The notes under the pieces are model-generated. The model was not told the DNA's origin, did no database searches, and was given only the letters and a program-made list of their open reading frames with translations. A stretch of DNA of 64,000 nt. It comes from Ww85 sp963745765 (lineage in GTDB: Bacteria; Desulfobacterota; Desulfobulbia; Desulfobulbales; Desulfocapsaceae). The stretch is from assembly GCA_963745765.1 (NCBI GenBank), contig CAVUYQ010000006.1, positions 1 to 64,000 of the forward strand. The letters run 5' to 3'. Both the position numbers and the translations under genes were made by a program. Shown here piece by piece: positions 28,086-41,576 of this stretch; the stretch's first letter is position 1; each line of letters begins with the position of its first letter.

Positions 28086-29507
28086 ATGATGCTATTTCTC
28101 CCTGAACTCAGTCTCCTGCTGTCCGGCCTGATATTCTTCTTCGTCAGTCTTGCCAGACCGGACAGCCAAACGGTCAGAACTCTCTCCATCGGACTGGCAG
28201 CCGTGGTTCTGTTTATAACGTCGATCTGCCTCTTTCAGAACGGTTCGCTTTTTTTCGCTTCTTACCGTATTGATCTGTTCTCACAGCTTTTCAAATTACT
28301 CATAGCCGCAGCAACACTTGCTGTACTTATTTTTTCAGGCCAGACTCCCGGTATCAAAGAAGATGCCAGGGCAGAATATTATCTCTTTTTATTCATGAGC
28401 GTGTTCGGCCTGATGATGCTTGTTTCAAGTGTCGAGCTTCTCTCCATCTTCGTTGCGCTCGAGCTTTCCAGTTTTGCGGTCTACATCATGGTACCGATGC
28501 GCAAGACAACAGGCAACAGCATCGTCCAGATGGAATCGGGCATCAAATATCTGCTCTTCGGCGTCATGTCAACCGGCTTTATGCTGTTTGGTATGAGCTA
28601 TATATTCGGTCTTACCGGTTCAACCTATCTTGATGAGATTGCAACCTCGCTCAGCTTTCTTTTCAATCAGCCGGCCGCGTTGATCGGTATGGTCATGATA
28701 CTGTTCGGTTTCTTCTATAAACTCGCTATTTTCCCCTTTCACTTCTGGGTTCCCGACGTCTACGAAGGAGCAGCAAATGAAACGACAGCCTTTATAGCCG
28801 CTGTTCCCAAGATTGCCGCAACGGCGCTTCTTATCCGACTCATTTCCATGGTAAGTGGTGAAGGCCAGGTAATCGTAAATATACTGCTTGTCTGCTCGAT
28901 TGGTTCTATGTTTTACGGAAATCTTTCAGCCCTTGTGCAAAAGGATATCAAACGGATGCTTGGTTTCTCAGGTATCTCGCATGCCGGATTTGTTCTCTTT
29001 GGTCTGCTTACCTTTGGAACGGCAGGGTACGCGATATCGCTCTATTACATCATGGGTTATGCGGCCATGAATCTGGCCTGTTTTCTGGTTATCTGCACGG
29101 TTGCAGTTAATGGTGAGAATCTGAAAATTGACGATCTTGCCGGCCTTCACAAACGATCGCCGTTTCTTGCCATAACCCTTGCCACCGGTCTTTTCGCATT
29201 GGCCGGGATACCGCCTTTTGTCGGTTTTACCGGCAAATTCATGCTCCTGGTTAACGCCTTTAAACAAGGCTATACCATACCGGTTATCCTTGCCGCGATT
29301 AACACTGCTATCGCCATATACTATTACCTGTCAGTCGTTCGCGTCGCCTACTGTACCGATCCCGAAAGGGATATGAGCCCCGTTCCTCTGCCATGGCTTG
29401 GACGGGCAGCTGCTACCATGCTGCTAATCACCATCGTGGTCATGGGGGTAATGCCTGGACGGTTTCTCAAACTTGCCTCAGCAGCAGTATCAACACTGCT
29501 GCCGTAA
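28086..29507 (+). CDS. nuoN: NADH-quinone oxidoreductase subunit N
   Basis: NuoN is the third canonical antiporter-like subunit. Conserved segments: LFVALELSSFAVYIMV (glutamate), KLAIFPFHFWVPDVYEGA (lysine and HFW) and VQKDIKRMLGFSGISHAGFV. Length is 473 residues and the frame is intact. It closes the operon. No clear terminator follows; a palindromic repeat lies about 150 bases downstream. Confidence 0.95.
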   Translation: MMLFLPELSLLLSGLIFFFVSLARPDSQTVRTLSIGLAAVVLFITSICLFQNGSLFFASYRIDLFSQLFKLLIAAATLAVLIFSGQTPGIKEDARAEYYLFLFMSVFGLMMLVSSVELLSIFVALELSSFAVYIMVPMRKTTGNSIVQMESGIKYLLFGVMSTGFMLFGMSYIFGLTGSTYLDEIATSLSFLFNQPAALIGMVMILFGFFYKLAIFPFHFWVPDVYEGAANETTAFIAAVPKIAATALLIRLISMVSGEGQVIVNILLVCSIGSMFYGNLSALVQKDIKRMLGFSGISHAGFVLFGLLTFGTAGYAISLYYIMGYAAMNLACFLVICTVAVNGENLKIDDLAGLHKRSPFLAITLATGLFALAGIPPFVGFTGKFMLLVNAFKQGYTIPVILAAINTAIAIYYYLSVVRVAYCTDPERDMSPVPLPWLGRAAATMLLITIVVMGVMPGRFLKLASAAVSTLLP

Positions 29508-29659
29508 GCAGATAATAACGTACACGCTCTTTCGTTCATCATGAAGATACCAGAGTGTTCCTGGTTATATCTCCAGCCGAGTCTCGTCCAGAACTGACCG
29601 GCATCAATCTCAGTCCCCCACTTTTTCTTTGCCTCACATAAAAGAGGCATTATATCTTA

Positions 29660-29815
29660 TGATGGCGTCGTAAAAACTTCGATCTACTGCGTCGTGGAAC
29701 TTTTTCCGGCACTCGGCATACTGCCTGTATGCCTTCGCACCTGAAAAACTACCACTCCTTGTTTATCTGTGTTTTTACTTAGCCATCTTTTGGAGTGCAA
29801 TAGACTTTTTACGAG
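29660..29815. repeat. palindromic interspersed repeat downstream of nuoN
   Basis: TCGTAAAAA (29668-29676) is mirrored by TTTTTACGA (29806-29814). The centre is a hairpin, GGCATAC-TGCCT-GTATGCC (29715-29733). It has no coding capacity. The layout and parts of the sequence match the two elements in the rRNA spacer at 34400 and 34778. Confidence 0.6.
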
Positions 29816-29859
29816 TATGTCTCTTATGGCAACGTATAACTTCTTCTAAAAGAGTTTCT

Positions 29860-31098
29860 ATGAACATATGGCTTGTCTTCATCCTTGCTGTCATCATTAT
29901 CCACTACCTGCTCGATACCATCGTATCAATTGTCAATCTCAAGGCACTTTCCCCTCATCTGCCTGAAGAGTTTTCCGATACCTATGACCGGGAGAAATAC
30001 AGCAAATCACAAGATTACACCAAGGCAACGACAAAGCTTTCCCTGGTCGAGAACAGTCTTTCCACCGTCATCACCGTTCTCTTCATTATCGGCGGAGGAT
30101 TCAACATTATTGACCGTTTTGCCAGATCGCTAGAGTTCGGCTCCATTGTCACCGGTCTCATTTTTACCGGCTGTCTCCTCTTTCTTTCATTTATGGTCGG
30201 CCTGCCGTTCAGCCTCTATTCCACCTTCAGTATCGAGGAGCGTTTTGGTTTCAACCGTACCACCGCTTGGGTTTTCGTTACTGATACGCTAAAAGGGCTT
30301 GTCCTCGGCGTCATAATCGGAGCGCCCTTGCTTGCGGCTGTTCTCTGGTTTTTTGAGAACGTCGGAGCCTTTGCCTGGCTCTATTGCTGGGCCGGTGTCG
30401 TGTCTTTTGGCATTCTTCTCCAGTTTCTTGCACCCATCCTCATTATGCCGCTGTTTAACAAATTCACCCCACTTGACGAAGGACCTTTAAAAGAAAAAAT
30501 TCTTGCTTATGCCGAAAAGGAACGGTTTGCTCTCAAAGGTATTTTCACCATGGATGGCTCCAAACGCTCAGCTAAACTCAATGCCTTTTTTACCGGATTT
30601 GGCAGATTCAGGAAAATTGTCTTTTTCGACACACTTCTGAATAAACTCGATGATGATGAGATTATTTCAGTACTTGCACACGAGATGGGTCATTTCAAAA
30701 ACAGACACATCCTGAAAAGGATGGGTTCATCAATGCTCCAGACCGGGCTGATGTTTTTTCTTCTCTCCCTTTTTATTGAGAACGCAGGACTCTTCAAGGC
30801 CTTCGGCATGGAGCATTTATCTGTGTATGCAAGTCTTATCTTTTTCGCTTTTCTCTATGCCCCTCTGAGCACCCTGCTTTCGATTTTTTCAAACTACCTG
30901 TCACGCATTCATGAATTCGAAGCAGATCGCTATGCCGCAGAAACAACAGGAAAACCGGAGGTCCTGGTTAACAGCCTGAAAAAGCTCAGTCTGGAAAATC
31001 TTTCCAATCTGACCCCGCATCCGCTTATGGTTGCATTCAGTTATAGCCATCCTCCCGTCCTTGCACGTATCAAATCGCTCAAGAGAATGAAAATATAA
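29860..31098 (+). CDS. M48-family membrane zinc metalloprotease, Ste24/HtpX-like
   Basis: This is an integral-membrane zinc protease. The zinc site is HEMGH in ISVLAHEMGHFKNRHI, and the third ligand is the glutamate in IHEFEADRYAAE. The N-terminal half has several membrane helices and the segment SIEERFGFNRTT typical of the Ste24 (CAAX protease) branch, and the C-terminus ends with the FSYSHPPVLARIKSL motif. Length is 412 residues. The bacterial role is probably membrane-protein quality control; no CAAX substrate is implied. Confidence 0.9.
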   Translation: MNIWLVFILAVIIIHYLLDTIVSIVNLKALSPHLPEEFSDTYDREKYSKSQDYTKATTKLSLVENSLSTVITVLFIIGGGFNIIDRFARSLEFGSIVTGLIFTGCLLFLSFMVGLPFSLYSTFSIEERFGFNRTTAWVFVTDTLKGLVLGVIIGAPLLAAVLWFFENVGAFAWLYCWAGVVSFGILLQFLAPILIMPLFNKFTPLDEGPLKEKILAYAEKERFALKGIFTMDGSKRSAKLNAFFTGFGRFRKIVFFDTLLNKLDDDEIISVLAHEMGHFKNRHILKRMGSSMLQTGLMFFLLSLFIENAGLFKAFGMEHLSVYASLIFFAFLYAPLSTLLSIFSNYLSRIHEFEADRYAAETTGKPEVLVNSLKKLSLENLSNLTPHPLMVAFSYSHPPVLARIKSLKRMKI

Positions 31099-31255
31099 GC
31101 TTTATTTAGCGCGTATCCTTGCCCCTTGACACTGTCAGGATTACTTTGTCTATTTGAGAATGACACGTTATCTCGATAATCACTATTTTCCTATCAGCAG
31201 ACACGCATTGTACCAGGTCGTAACCATCCATTCTTGGCAGTGTAAGGAGCAGACA

Positions 31256-32197
31256 ATGAATAAAAAAGATTTCCGTAATCCACTCATCCAGTCAGGGGCA
31301 GTTCTCCTATTTGTTTTTCTCCTCATCTCAATCGTCGCAAACGCCGGAACCAATAGTATCATTGGCAGTATTTCCGCCCTATTCTCCGGACTTATCTCCG
31401 GTATCCTGTTTCTGTTCGCCCTGTGCGTGGCCATTATCATTTCTATTGCTGTCATTATTGGACTGTTCATCGCGGCCGTGTCTATTCATTCGGTCGACAA
31501 AGCCAGGGATATGTACAGTGGACTCAAGAGTTCACTTTGTTCCTTTTACGGTAAATGCAGTGCTGCAAGATCTCACGCACACACTGACAGAGAAAACCTG
31601 CACTCAGGCAACATCCAGTGCCCTGGTTCGGCACCAGGATTTGACGTATCGGAGCTTTTGCAGAAACTGCAAAATAGACTGGCAAGACTGGAGAAGGCCC
31701 TGATGGATATCCAGACGGTTCAAGCCGGTTCAGAAACACAGCTCAGTTCCCTGCATGAGGATATTAAAGATATCAAGGATGACAACTCATCCGATTCACT
31801 GACCCGGCAATTCAGTTCACTGGCCGAAGCACAGCAGACCTTGCATCAAAAGATCACAAACCTCTCATCACGCCTTGATACCAATACCGATCAAATTGCT
31901 TCTCTTGATAAAAGAATCTCCAAGGATCAGGACCGTATCCAGGCGGAACTTGAGAAACTTCGCCAGAAAACCTCGGTACCTGATGTAATAACAGGAATTC
32001 TCTCCTATATCGATGTTCCTGAAGACAGGGAAAAGATAGCTAAAAAAGCAGAAGAAGCCGTATCACGCGGTATGACGTATACACAGATAGATGCCTTTTT
32101 TAAATCATCTCTGGCTCCGAAAGTTTATACTGTTCTTTCTGAACATCCACGCCTGACCAAGGATTTTTTGCGATCGGTGAAGAAAAAATTTGCTTGA
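31256..32197 (+). CDS. membrane-anchored coiled-coil protein of unknown function
   Basis: I do not recognise this protein. From ATG 31256 (preceded by AAGGAG) it has 313 residues. Two hydrophobic helices lie at about residues 13-35 and 45-75. A cysteine-containing linker follows, then a long heptad-like coiled coil (about 130-245; for example SLDKRISKDQDRIQAELEKL), and finally a compact basic domain (SVPDVITGILSYIDVPEDR to RLTKDFLRSVKKKFA). The open frame upstream to 31154 lacks a ribosome site. It could tether a cytoplasmic partner to the membrane. Confidence 0.6.
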   Translation: MNKKDFRNPLIQSGAVLLFVFLLISIVANAGTNSIIGSISALFSGLISGILFLFALCVAIIISIAVIIGLFIAAVSIHSVDKARDMYSGLKSSLCSFYGKCSAARSHAHTDRENLHSGNIQCPGSAPGFDVSELLQKLQNRLARLEKALMDIQTVQAGSETQLSSLHEDIKDIKDDNSSDSLTRQFSSLAEAQQTLHQKITNLSSRLDTNTDQIASLDKRISKDQDRIQAELEKLRQKTSVPDVITGILSYIDVPEDREKIAKKAEEAVSRGMTYTQIDAFFKSSLAPKVYTVLSEHPRLTKDFLRSVKKKFA

Positions 32198-32371
32198 ACT
32201 TTTTCAAGTCGTTGACACCGGGAAATGGTTGCATCCAAGCGCTGGTTTTCCGGCGTGTTTTGCCCCTGACCATTGCTGACTTGACTTACAAGTTGTAAAT
32301 AAAAAGGGGTTCATTTTTGCCGGCGATCTTGCCTTGCAGGTTTTATGTACCTATCTTTAACGAAGCATCTA

Positions 32372-32400
32372 TTGACAAGGGCGGCATGATCAAGTAGTGT
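32372..32400 (+). promoter_or_regulatory. possible upstream rRNA promoter (P1)
   Basis: TTGACA (32372-32377), a 17-base spacer, and TAGTGT (32395-32400). The -35 is perfect but the -10 is poor. Confidence 0.35.
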
Positions 32401-32468
32401 GCCGCGGTCCTTGAGACGGGGAGAGATCTTCGTGGTGGGACAAAGAAGAGGCCGGGTCGATTTAGTTA

Positions 32469-32497
32469 TTGACATAAGGCATCAGACATATTAATTT
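32469..32497 (+). promoter_or_regulatory. main rRNA promoter (P2)
   Basis: TTGACA (32469-32474), a 17-base spacer and TAATTT (32492-32497), about 200 bases before the 16S gene and followed by a GC-rich stem, GCACTC-CCTGT-GAGTGC. Confidence 0.6.
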
Positions 32498-32558
32498 GAC
32501 GCTCTTTCGCACTCCCTGTGAGTGCGCGGTCGCGGGGTACTGCCGGGGCCGTCACATG

Positions 32559-32594
32559 ATCCTTGAAAACTGAATAACAACAACAGCAAACGGG
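32559..32594 (+). other. left arm of the 16S processing stem (RNase III)
   Basis: The sequence from ATCCTTGAAAACTGAATAAC to GCAAACGGG is complementary to 34305-34336 beyond the 16S 3' end, so the precursor folds into the long stem that RNase III cuts. Confidence 0.8.
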
Positions 32595-32703
32595 CCCACG
32601 TGTCTTAGGACACAGTAGGGCATCTTTGTAATGTAATTCAAAGAGAGCTCTTATATAACATTAGCACTATATAAGTAACCGCCTAACGGCGGTCTAGGAT
32701 ATC

Positions 32704-34264
<1,561 letters not shown>

Positions 34265-34304
34265 TTAAGGAAGAAGCAGAACATAGAATCTGCAGGGGAT
34301 TAAC

Positions 34305-34336
34305 CCCGTTTGCGTTGTTATTCAGTTTTGAAGGAT
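34305..34336 (+). other. right arm of the 16S processing stem (RNase III)
   Basis: CCCGTTTGCGTTGTTATTCA continuing into GTTTTGAAGGAT is complementary to 32559-32594. Confidence 0.8.
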
Positions 34337-34399
34337 CGTGTGCTGATCTTTTAACAGTGGAATGAACGAAGTAAAACCAGCAGCTAGAGGCTTTATAGT

Positions 34400-34520
34400 T
34401 AAAACCCGGGATTTTGGTTTTAGGCAAGGAGCGCGAGAAAAGCGCCCGCAGGCGTACGCCAGTACGCCGAGGACAGGTTTTCGAGTAGCGACGCAGCATA
34501 AAGCCAAAAGCACGGTTTTA
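34400..34520. repeat. palindromic element in the rRNA spacer, just before tRNA-Ile
   Basis: The ends form an imperfect 22-bp inverted repeat (TAAAACCCGGGATTTTGG at the left; CCAAAAGCACGGTTTTA at the right). The centre is a hairpin GGCGTAC-GCCA-GTACGCC (34451-34468). It ends two bases before the tRNA-Ile gene. Confidence 0.6.
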
Positions 34521-34521
34521 A

Positions 34522-34598
<77 letters not shown>

Positions 34599-34615
34599 CG
34601 TTTAGATTAAGAGAT

Positions 34616-34691
34616 GGGGGTGTAGCTCAGCTGGGAGAGCGCCTGCCTTGCACGCAGGAGGTCATCGGTTCGATCCCGTTCACCTCCACCA
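34616..34691 (+). tRNA. tRNA-Ala (TGC)
   Basis: Acceptor GGGGGTG pairs with CACCTCC, the anticodon is TGC in CCTTGCACG, the T loop is GGTTCGATCCC and CCA is encoded. It follows tRNA-Ile by 17 bases. Confidence 0.96.
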
Positions 34692-34777
34692 TTTAATGTT
34701 GTTGTTATCCTGTTTGCGGTAGCAAAGCCTGTAAGCGATATGCTTATAGGTTTTCTTGCCTCAAAAGAGGAAGGCAA

Positions 34778-34887
34778 GTAAAAGGCTCCGAGATCAAGGA
34801 CTGCGAAGTTCGACCGAGCGAGGCGTACGAGTAGTACGCCGCAGCGAGGGAGCGACGAAGTATGACGAAGAGATCGGAGATTTTTAC
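34778..34887. repeat. second palindromic element in the rRNA spacer, between tRNA-Ala and 23S
   Basis: The terminal inverted repeats are GTAAAAGGCTCCGAGATC and AGATCGGAGATTTTTAC. The centre is a hairpin GGCGTAC-GAGTA-GTACGCC (34822-34840). It shares its layout with the elements at 34400-34520 and 29660-29815. Confidence 0.6.
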
Positions 34888-34909
34888 GAAGCATTGGTCT
34901 TTGATAATT

Positions 34910-34924
34910 GAATAGTAGAGTAAA
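34910..34924 (+). other. left arm of the 23S processing stem (RNase III)
   Basis: GAATAGTAGAGTAAA is the exact reverse complement of 38218-38232 beyond the 23S 3' end. Confidence 0.75.
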
Positions 34925-35052
34925 GAAAAAATCCTCTGGGGTGACGGGTGCACCGGTCTTATCCTCGACCACCGCACCGTTTTGACGTCACGGGTACCCA
35001 GGGGTTACAGTAGCTGAGAATTAATTAACAGATTAGTTTAATCAGGCTTTAT

Positions 35053-38192
<3,140 letters not shown>

Positions 38193-38217
38193 TATTTACC
38201 TGATTAAGCTGCTGTTA

Positions 38218-38232
38218 TTTACTCTACTATTC
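38218..38232 (+). other. right arm of the 23S processing stem (RNase III)
   Basis: TTTACTCTACTATTC, the exact reverse complement of 34910-34924. Confidence 0.75.
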
Positions 38233-38362
38233 GATTATTTAGAAACTCTTGAACTTCTCTTTGGCTTTTCAAAGAGAAGTTCATAGAGCTTCTTATCCCC
38301 GGAGGGGGCGATTTTAGCCTGCCCCGGTGGATAGATATGATTTGAAGAACATAACAAGTTTT

Positions 38363-38477
38363 TCGGCGGTCATAGCGAGGAGGCTCCACCCGTTCCCATT
38401 CCGAACACGGTCGTTAAGCTCTTCTGCGCCGATGGTACTGCATGGGCAACTGTGTGGGAGAGTAGGTCACCGCCGAT
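38363..38477 (+). rRNA. rrf: 5S ribosomal RNA
   Basis: The ends pair as TCGGCGGT and ACCGCCGA. The internal segments CCACCCGTTCCCATTCCGAA and GGGAGAGTAGGTC are universal for 5S. Confidence 0.95.
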
Positions 38478-38490
38478 TCTTTTTATAAAC

Positions 38491-38531
38491 AAAAACCCCC
38501 GTAACCGGCCCTGCCGGCTGCGGGGGTTTTT
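38491..38531 (+). terminator. terminator of the rRNA operon
   Basis: AAAAACCCCCG pairs with CGGGGGTTTTT, enclosing an inner GCCGG-type stem, and sits 13 bases after the 5S gene. Confidence 0.9.
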
Positions 38532-39011
38532 GCGTCCGGCAAGACTGGTTTTAGCTCTATTCTATACCGTGTAATTCGGTTTTACGATAGCGTTTATACC
38601 ATGCAACCATGGGCAAATAATCTGAATTTTCTCAAATTCCGGAGACGAATTTCCATGGGATTTCTCAACAAAGGTGCTATAAGGTGCCAGGAGTAGATAA
38701 AAGTCTATTACCCTTTAATGCAGGTCTTAAATCATCATTTCACTTTATCGTTTGATTGATAAATAAACGATCTATTGAATTGATTGTCAGACAAGGTAAA
38801 CGGCAGGAGCTCCTTGCGCTTCCCGTTTCAACGAGATTGCAGAAATATCAAAAAAAAGCGGGCCTGTGGGGTACCGTTTCACAAATAACACAAAGCATTG
38901 ATAAGAATGTTATTCTCTAAAAAAAATATTGTTAGGCTCAAAAAACATACTGCTGTATAACAACCAGTGTTTATTTATTTGGATGAACAGGACTGCAACG
39001 AACGGAAAGCA
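38532..39011. other. intergenic stretch after the rRNA operon
   Basis: 480 AT-rich bases. I see no open frame with coding features, no RNA gene and no convincing repeat, apart from two copies of AAGGTGC about 10 bases apart (near 38669 and 38679). It should contain the promoter of the glycosyltransferase gene. Confidence 0.4.
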
Positions 39012-40250
39012 ATGATGACTGATACGGCGAATTTCAATATCCTGATGTACTCCCATGACACCTATGGACTCGGGCATATCAGGCGAACCATGGCTATTGC
39101 TGAACAATTGCGGGAATATGACACTAATATATTGATACTGACAGGGTCCCCCATTGCCGGTCGACTCAATTTACCCAAAAATGTCGATTATGTACGTGTC
39201 CCGGGAATGATCAAGAAGGCCAATAACGAATATTTTCCACTAACCATCAGAATAGACGCCAAGCAGGCACTAGATATCCGCCAGTCTATCATCATGGCTA
39301 CCGTGACAACCTTTCTACCCGATCTCTTTATTGTGGATAAAGAACCCCAGGGTCTCAAACGAGAGGTGCTTCCGGCACTGGAATGGATCAGTCAAAATCT
39401 TAAGAAGACAAAAACGGTCCTCGGCTTAAGGGATATAATGGATGACGCCGAGACGGTAAAAAGTGACTGGATTGACAAGGATGTCTACTCAACGATCAAA
39501 CAACTGTACCATGAAGTCTGGGTATACGGCAAAAAGGAGCTCTATAACCCCATTGACGAATACGATATTCCTGCGGATATCACTAAAAAATTACACTTCA
39601 CCGGCTATATTCCCCGGCGGGTACCTCCAGCAGAAAAAGTCCAGGAGCTGCGACTTCAGCATAACGTGATGAAAAATGAAAACCTCGTTACCGTTACCAC
39701 CGGTGGTGGCGGCGACGGATTCATCGTGCTCGATTCATTTCTAAAAATGCTTGAGGAAATGAAAGAACGGAATATACTGCCACCCTTCCAGAGTGCACTT
39801 ATTACCGGTCCTTTTTTATCAAAGGACGAAAAGGACGTGATTCTGGAACGGGCAGCTAAACTTGGTGTCCATTCCTATGGTTTTTTTGCTGACATGGAGA
39901 CCCTGATTGCCGCATCCGATCTGGTTGTCTGTATGGGTGGCTACAATACCGTCTGCGAGACCCTGTCCATGAGCACGATGTCCCTGATTATCCCTCGGGA
40001 AACGCCAAGAAAGGAACAATATATCAGGGCCAAAGCCTTCAAAAAGCAGAATCTGGTAGAATACATAAAATGGGATGAGGTCAATGCCCACACCCTGAAA
40101 GAAAAAATTCTGCTGATGCTGGTCAACCGGGAGCGTTATCAAAAGGCGATAGCCACCTTTGATATGGCAGGGATCGTAAACATCTGCCAACGGATAGCAA
40201 AATTCAGAAACGACAAAAATGGCGACAACGGCGACACAAATGAGACATGA
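39012..40250 (+). CDS. glycosyltransferase of the MurG-like (GT-B) fold
   Basis: The protein (412 residues) begins ILMYSHDTYGLGHIRRTMAI, a glycine-rich acceptor loop typical of MurG/GT28-like enzymes. The C-terminal donor domain carries VTVTTGGGGDGFIVLDSFL and LIAASDLVVCMGGYNTVCET, the usual sugar-nucleotide-binding GGxxT region, followed by LIIPRETPRKEQYIRA. It is not MurG itself (no membrane-binding motif, no mur neighbours). It probably makes a cell-surface or glycolipid product. The start is one of the two adjacent ATG codons at 39012 and 39015; the ribosome site is weak. Confidence 0.75.
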   Translation: MMTDTANFNILMYSHDTYGLGHIRRTMAIAEQLREYDTNILILTGSPIAGRLNLPKNVDYVRVPGMIKKANNEYFPLTIRIDAKQALDIRQSIIMATVTTFLPDLFIVDKEPQGLKREVLPALEWISQNLKKTKTVLGLRDIMDDAETVKSDWIDKDVYSTIKQLYHEVWVYGKKELYNPIDEYDIPADITKKLHFTGYIPRRVPPAEKVQELRLQHNVMKNENLVTVTTGGGGDGFIVLDSFLKMLEEMKERNILPPFQSALITGPFLSKDEKDVILERAAKLGVHSYGFFADMETLIAASDLVVCMGGYNTVCETLSMSTMSLIIPRETPRKEQYIRAKAFKKQNLVEYIKWDEVNAHTLKEKILLMLVNRERYQKAIATFDMAGIVNICQRIAKFRNDKNGDNGDTNET

Positions 40251-40375
40251 TGCCGCTTTCACATTCCCCTGGTCACCGGATTGTCCTGCCCCGCTCTCCC
40301 CTCTTTTATCACTGAGTCAGCGTCTGTCTCCTTCCGACGATGACGTTGTGAGGACATAATGCAGCAAAAGCCTCC

Positions 40376-41506
40376 TCAATCGCCGAGACAGGTGCCGACG
40401 CTGCGAGCGCTTTCAAGCCAGTTGTGATCAAGGGGAACAACCTTGCGTTTGCCGACAACATCCTGCAGCGGCACCAAAACGGTACTATCTCCCCGCAACG
40501 CGATCATGTTGCCGAAATTGCCCTCTTCGATATATTTTACGCAGGAACTGCCAAGTCTGGTTGCAAGAACACGATCAGTGGCTGATGGCGTGCCTCCTCT
40601 TTGAAGATGCCCGAGGATGGTCAGTCGGGACTCGAGACCGGTCATCTCTTCGAGCTGCTGTGAGAGCTGCAGCGTATGGGTTAATCGTTTTTTCGTAAAG
40701 CTCAGATAAGCGTCCTGGGCTTTTTTCCGCGCCTTGCTGTCACCACTCTGCTTGGCCTGCTCTTTCCTGCTCGCCAACTTATCCACGACTTTTTTATCAT
40801 CAATGGAAAGCGCTCCTTCGGCAATAACGACAATACTGAAATTATTACCGCGCTGTTGCCGCTGCCGGATTGCATCAGCCACAATACCGGTGTTGTAAGG
40901 AATTTCTGGAATAAGCACGACATCAGCGCCGCTCGCAATTCCTGCTCCGAGTGCAAGCCAGCCCGCATTATGTCCCATCACCTCGATGACAATAATACGA
41001 TGATGACTGTGAGCAGTCGAGTGCAGCCGGTCAATCGCTTCAGTGGCTATTTCCATGGCGGTATCAAAGCCAAAGGTTACATCAGTGCCATACACATCGT
41101 TGTCTATCGTTTTTGGCAATGTCAGAATATTCAAGCCCCTTTCGGCCAGTCGAAAGGCATTCTTCTGCGTGCCGCCGCCGCCGATACAGACGAGTGCATC
41201 AAGGCGGTGTTTGTAATAATTGTCGCAAATAACCTCGGTCATGTCCATCAGCTCTCCGCCAACGGGCATTTTATGAGGTTTGTCACGACTCGTACCAAGA
41301 ATTGTGCCGCCAAGGGTTAATATCGAGGAGAGCATGGCGCGGTCAAGCCGCATCACCCGATTCTCCATCAAACCGCGAAAGCCATCCTTAAATCCAACCA
41401 CCTCCATTCTACCGGTATCAAAGGCCGATTTACCTATGGCCCTGATAGCTGCGTTCAATCCCGGACTATCACCCCCTGCCGTTAGTATGCCAATATGTTT
41501 ATTCAT
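40376..41506 (-). CDS. pfkA: 6-phosphofructokinase family enzyme
   Basis: It phosphorylates fructose 6-phosphate. Active-site segments: GILTAGGDSPGLNAAIRAIG, LPKTIDNDVYGTDVTFGFDT, VIEVMGHNAGWLALGAGIAS and LGHLQRGGTPSATDRVLATR. The nucleotide loop reads GGGGTQKNA, unlike GGDGS of ATP enzymes or GGDDT of pyrophosphate enzymes, and the lysine in PKTIDND is the feature seen in pyrophosphate and group III enzymes. The phosphoryl donor is therefore uncertain. The start is set at 41506 with GGAAGAAGAGA upstream. Length is 376 residues. Confidence 0.85.
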   Translation of the reverse strand: MNKHIGILTAGGDSPGLNAAIRAIGKSAFDTGRMEVVGFKDGFRGLMENRVMRLDRAMLSSILTLGGTILGTSRDKPHKMPVGGELMDMTEVICDNYYKHRLDALVCIGGGGTQKNAFRLAERGLNILTLPKTIDNDVYGTDVTFGFDTAMEIATEAIDRLHSTAHSHHRIIVIEVMGHNAGWLALGAGIASGADVVLIPEIPYNTGIVADAIRQRQQRGNNFSIVVIAEGALSIDDKKVVDKLASRKEQAKQSGDSKARKKAQDAYLSFTKKRLTHTLQLSQQLEEMTGLESRLTILGHLQRGGTPSATDRVLATRLGSSCVKYIEEGNFGNMIALRGDSTVLVPLQDVVGKRKVVPLDHNWLESARSVGTCLGD

Positions 41507-41576
41507 TCTCTTCTTCCTGTATTTTCTCTGGTAGTGATGAACCGCTGCTGCATTTTGCACGGTAATTTATACAACC

